A DNA stretch of 7,595 nucleotides from Lachnospiraceae bacterium UBA3282 (GTDB lineage Bacteria > Bacillota > Clostridia > Lachnospirales > Lachnospiraceae), in assembly GCA_002361735.1 (NCBI GenBank), contig DETS01000069.1, positions 1,510 to 9,104 on the forward strand, read 5' to 3'. The notes under the pieces are model-generated. The model made no database searches, was not told the DNA's origin, and was given only the letters and a program-made list of their open reading frames with translations. Shown here piece after piece: positions 6,799 to 7,595 of the stretch; the first letter of the stretch is position 1; every line of letters starts with the position of its first letter. Position numbers and translations under genes: made by a program.

Positions 6799-7402
6799 TT
6801 TTGCGGCTGCCTCCTTCCTTATGGTTCTCTTGTTTGCTGCAAGCGCTTGATGCCTCTTGCAGGGAATCGGATTTTGTTTGCGGAGAGTTAAGTTCTGTCC
6901 GCAGCCTTTTTAGGGCCGCGCGCAGTCTGGTCTGTACCGTCCGCAGCGGCAGATTCACTGTTTCTGCGATTTCCCGCAGGGTCAGATCCTGTCCGAACCG
7001 CAATAGGACGATTTCCTGCTGATGCCGTGGCAGTCTGCTTACAAGCTGCCGCAGCATCATGTCTGAACGGATCGTCTCAAAAGCCGGCTCCGAGTAGGGC
7101 GGATCGATCTTTGCCTCCTCCAGAGAGAGTTCAGGCTGGCGATTTTTTCGCTGCATATCGATGCAGGTATTGGCGGCGATACGGTAGAGAAAGGGCTTGA
7201 ATTTTCCTTTGTGCGTATAGCGGTCAAAATACCGTATCACTTTTAGAAAAGTTTCCTGCACCGCATCCTCGGCAAGAGAGCGGTTGGGAGCATGCCAAAG
7301 ACAGTAGCGCAGAATGTCCGGATAGAACATTTGAATCAGCTCATCCGTGGCGCTGCGGTCTCCCTGCTCTATTCTTTTTAGTAATTCATCTTCACGCGTC
7401 AA
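6782..7402 (-). CDS. ECF-type RNA polymerase sigma factor
   Basis: With the proposed start the protein has 206 residues. Region 2 (about 18-88) includes SLAEDAVQETFLKVI and the melting segment FKPFLYRIAANTCIDMQRK. A linker of about 28 residues leads to region 4 (about 117-170), with LPRHQQEIVLLRF and the helix-turn-helix LTLREIAETVNLPLRTVQTR. A Ser/Glu/Lys-rich tail (173-206) ends in a basic cluster. It should redirect RNA polymerase, very likely including its own operon. The start chosen is TTG at 7402: GGGAGG sits seven bases upstream, and the protein then begins TREDELLKRIEQGD, typical of ECF factors. An open frame reaches a TTG at 7546, but that lies at the transcript's 5' end without a ribosome site, and its extra 48 residues look unrelated to sigma factors. 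It overlaps the next gene, a membrane protein. Confidence 0.92.
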   Translation of the reverse strand: MTREDELLKRIEQGDRSATDELIQMFYPDILRYCLWHAPNRSLAEDAVQETFLKVIRYFDRYTHKGKFKPFLYRIAANTCIDMQRKNRQPELSLEEAKIDPPYSEPAFETIRSDMMLRQLVSRLPRHQQEIVLLRFGQDLTLREIAETVNLPLRTVQTRLRAALKRLRTELNSPQTKSDSLQEASSACSKQENHKEGGSRKNGKRK

Positions 7403-7503
7403 GATGGTTCCTCCCGGAGGCTTGCCATCAAGGGCAGTCCCTTCATCAGTATATAACGAAATTGCTTCTGATTTATGATTTCGTTTTCCTGAAAAAGTTT
7501 CAT
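7399..7503 (-). CDS. Possible leader peptide ahead of the sigma-factor gene
   Basis: A 34-codon frame starts with ATG at 7503. Its TGA stop (7401-7399) overlaps the proposed TTG start of the sigma gene in the form TTGA, an arrangement seen in translationally coupled genes. Internal ATGs at codons 20 and 26 could give shorter peptides. No good Shine-Dalgarno precedes the first ATG (only an A-rich stretch), and the peptide resembles nothing I know. It may be a coupling leader or just chance. Confidence 0.25.
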   Translation of the reverse strand: MKLFQENEIINQKQFRYILMKGLPLMASLREEPS

Positions 7504-7556
7504 TCTTTTTAATAATATCAAAAAGAACCGTGTTTTCCCTTGCCAAACAGGTGCGA

Positions 7557-7571
7557 GTATGGTATCATACC
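7557..7571. promoter_or_regulatory. Overlapping dyads on the -10 region (possible operator)
   Basis: GGTATCATACC (7561-7571) is a perfect palindrome around a central base. GTATG (7557-7561) and CATAC (7566-7570) form a second, overlapping dyad with a four-base centre. Both cover the -10 hexamer and the expected start of transcription. This would suit a repressor site, but short AT-rich palindromes at -10 boxes also arise by chance. Confidence 0.3.
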
Positions 7572-7593
7572 TTCGTTGGGGCTCCATGGTCAA
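7564..7593 (-). promoter_or_regulatory. Sigma-A-like promoter of the sigma/ABC operon
   Basis: Reading the - strand, TTGACC (7593-7588) and TATGAT (7569-7564) are separated by 18 bases, each with five of six consensus positions. Transcription would begin near 7557, leaving an untranslated leader of about 155 bases before the TTG start. The -10 box is embedded in overlapping dyads at 7557-7571. It is placed to drive the sigma factor, membrane protein, ATPase and permease genes. Confidence 0.6.
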
Positions 7594-7595
7594 GC

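Noticed and set aside
7503..7527. AT-rich hairpin in the operon leader (eight-pair stem TTCTTTTT/AAAAAGAA)
   Set aside because: The stem is almost entirely A-T with no flanking features of a terminator or riboswitch, so it is probably only compositional.
7403..7546. N-terminal 48-codon extension of the ECF sigma factor
   Set aside because: Its TTG start lies about 11 bases after the predicted transcription start without a ribosome site, the added residues do not resemble a sigma factor, and a strong GGGAGG precedes the TTG at 7402.

Overview
The window looks like chromosomal DNA of a low-to-middle GC Firmicute, most likely an anaerobic gut-type Clostridium relative (Lachnospiraceae-like). 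This rests on strong GGAGG-type ribosome sites, GTG and TTG starts, a Clostridia-style large serine recombinase, and sigma-factor/ABC modules of a kind common in that group. The assignment is an inference from style; no marker gene is present.

Left part (1 to about 1884): the end of an integrated mobile element. A complete large serine recombinase gene (65-1675, +) is followed by about 200 bases of purine-rich DNA without a gene. The element appears to stop where a 5'-truncated tRNA-Asn(GUU) begins. The tRNA is recognisable from its D loop to its discriminator base (1885-1942), and a strong intrinsic terminator follows it. This resembles the displaced 3' half of a tRNA gene left at the far end of an inserted element, so 1885 is the probable junction with the host chromosome.

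Middle part (2078-3745, +): a 555-residue protein with an ECF-type sigma factor at its N-terminus (regions 2 and 4), then a probable winged helix and a long soluble extension of unknown function. It converges on the next operon, and the two share a hairpin terminator at 3757-3790.

Right part (7402 down to 3796, -): a compact four-gene operon. The order of transcription is an ECF sigma factor (probable TTG start at 7402), a six-helix membrane protein overlapping it by 17 bases, an ABC ATPase and an ABC-2 permease. A good sigma-A-like promoter lies at 7564-7593. The simplest reading is a membrane-controlled sigma factor co-expressed with an exporter, perhaps for sensing and removing an envelope-active compound. 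The membrane protein sits where an anti-sigma factor would be expected, but it shows no domain I recognise.

I found no CRISPR array, rRNA, insertion sequence or origin.
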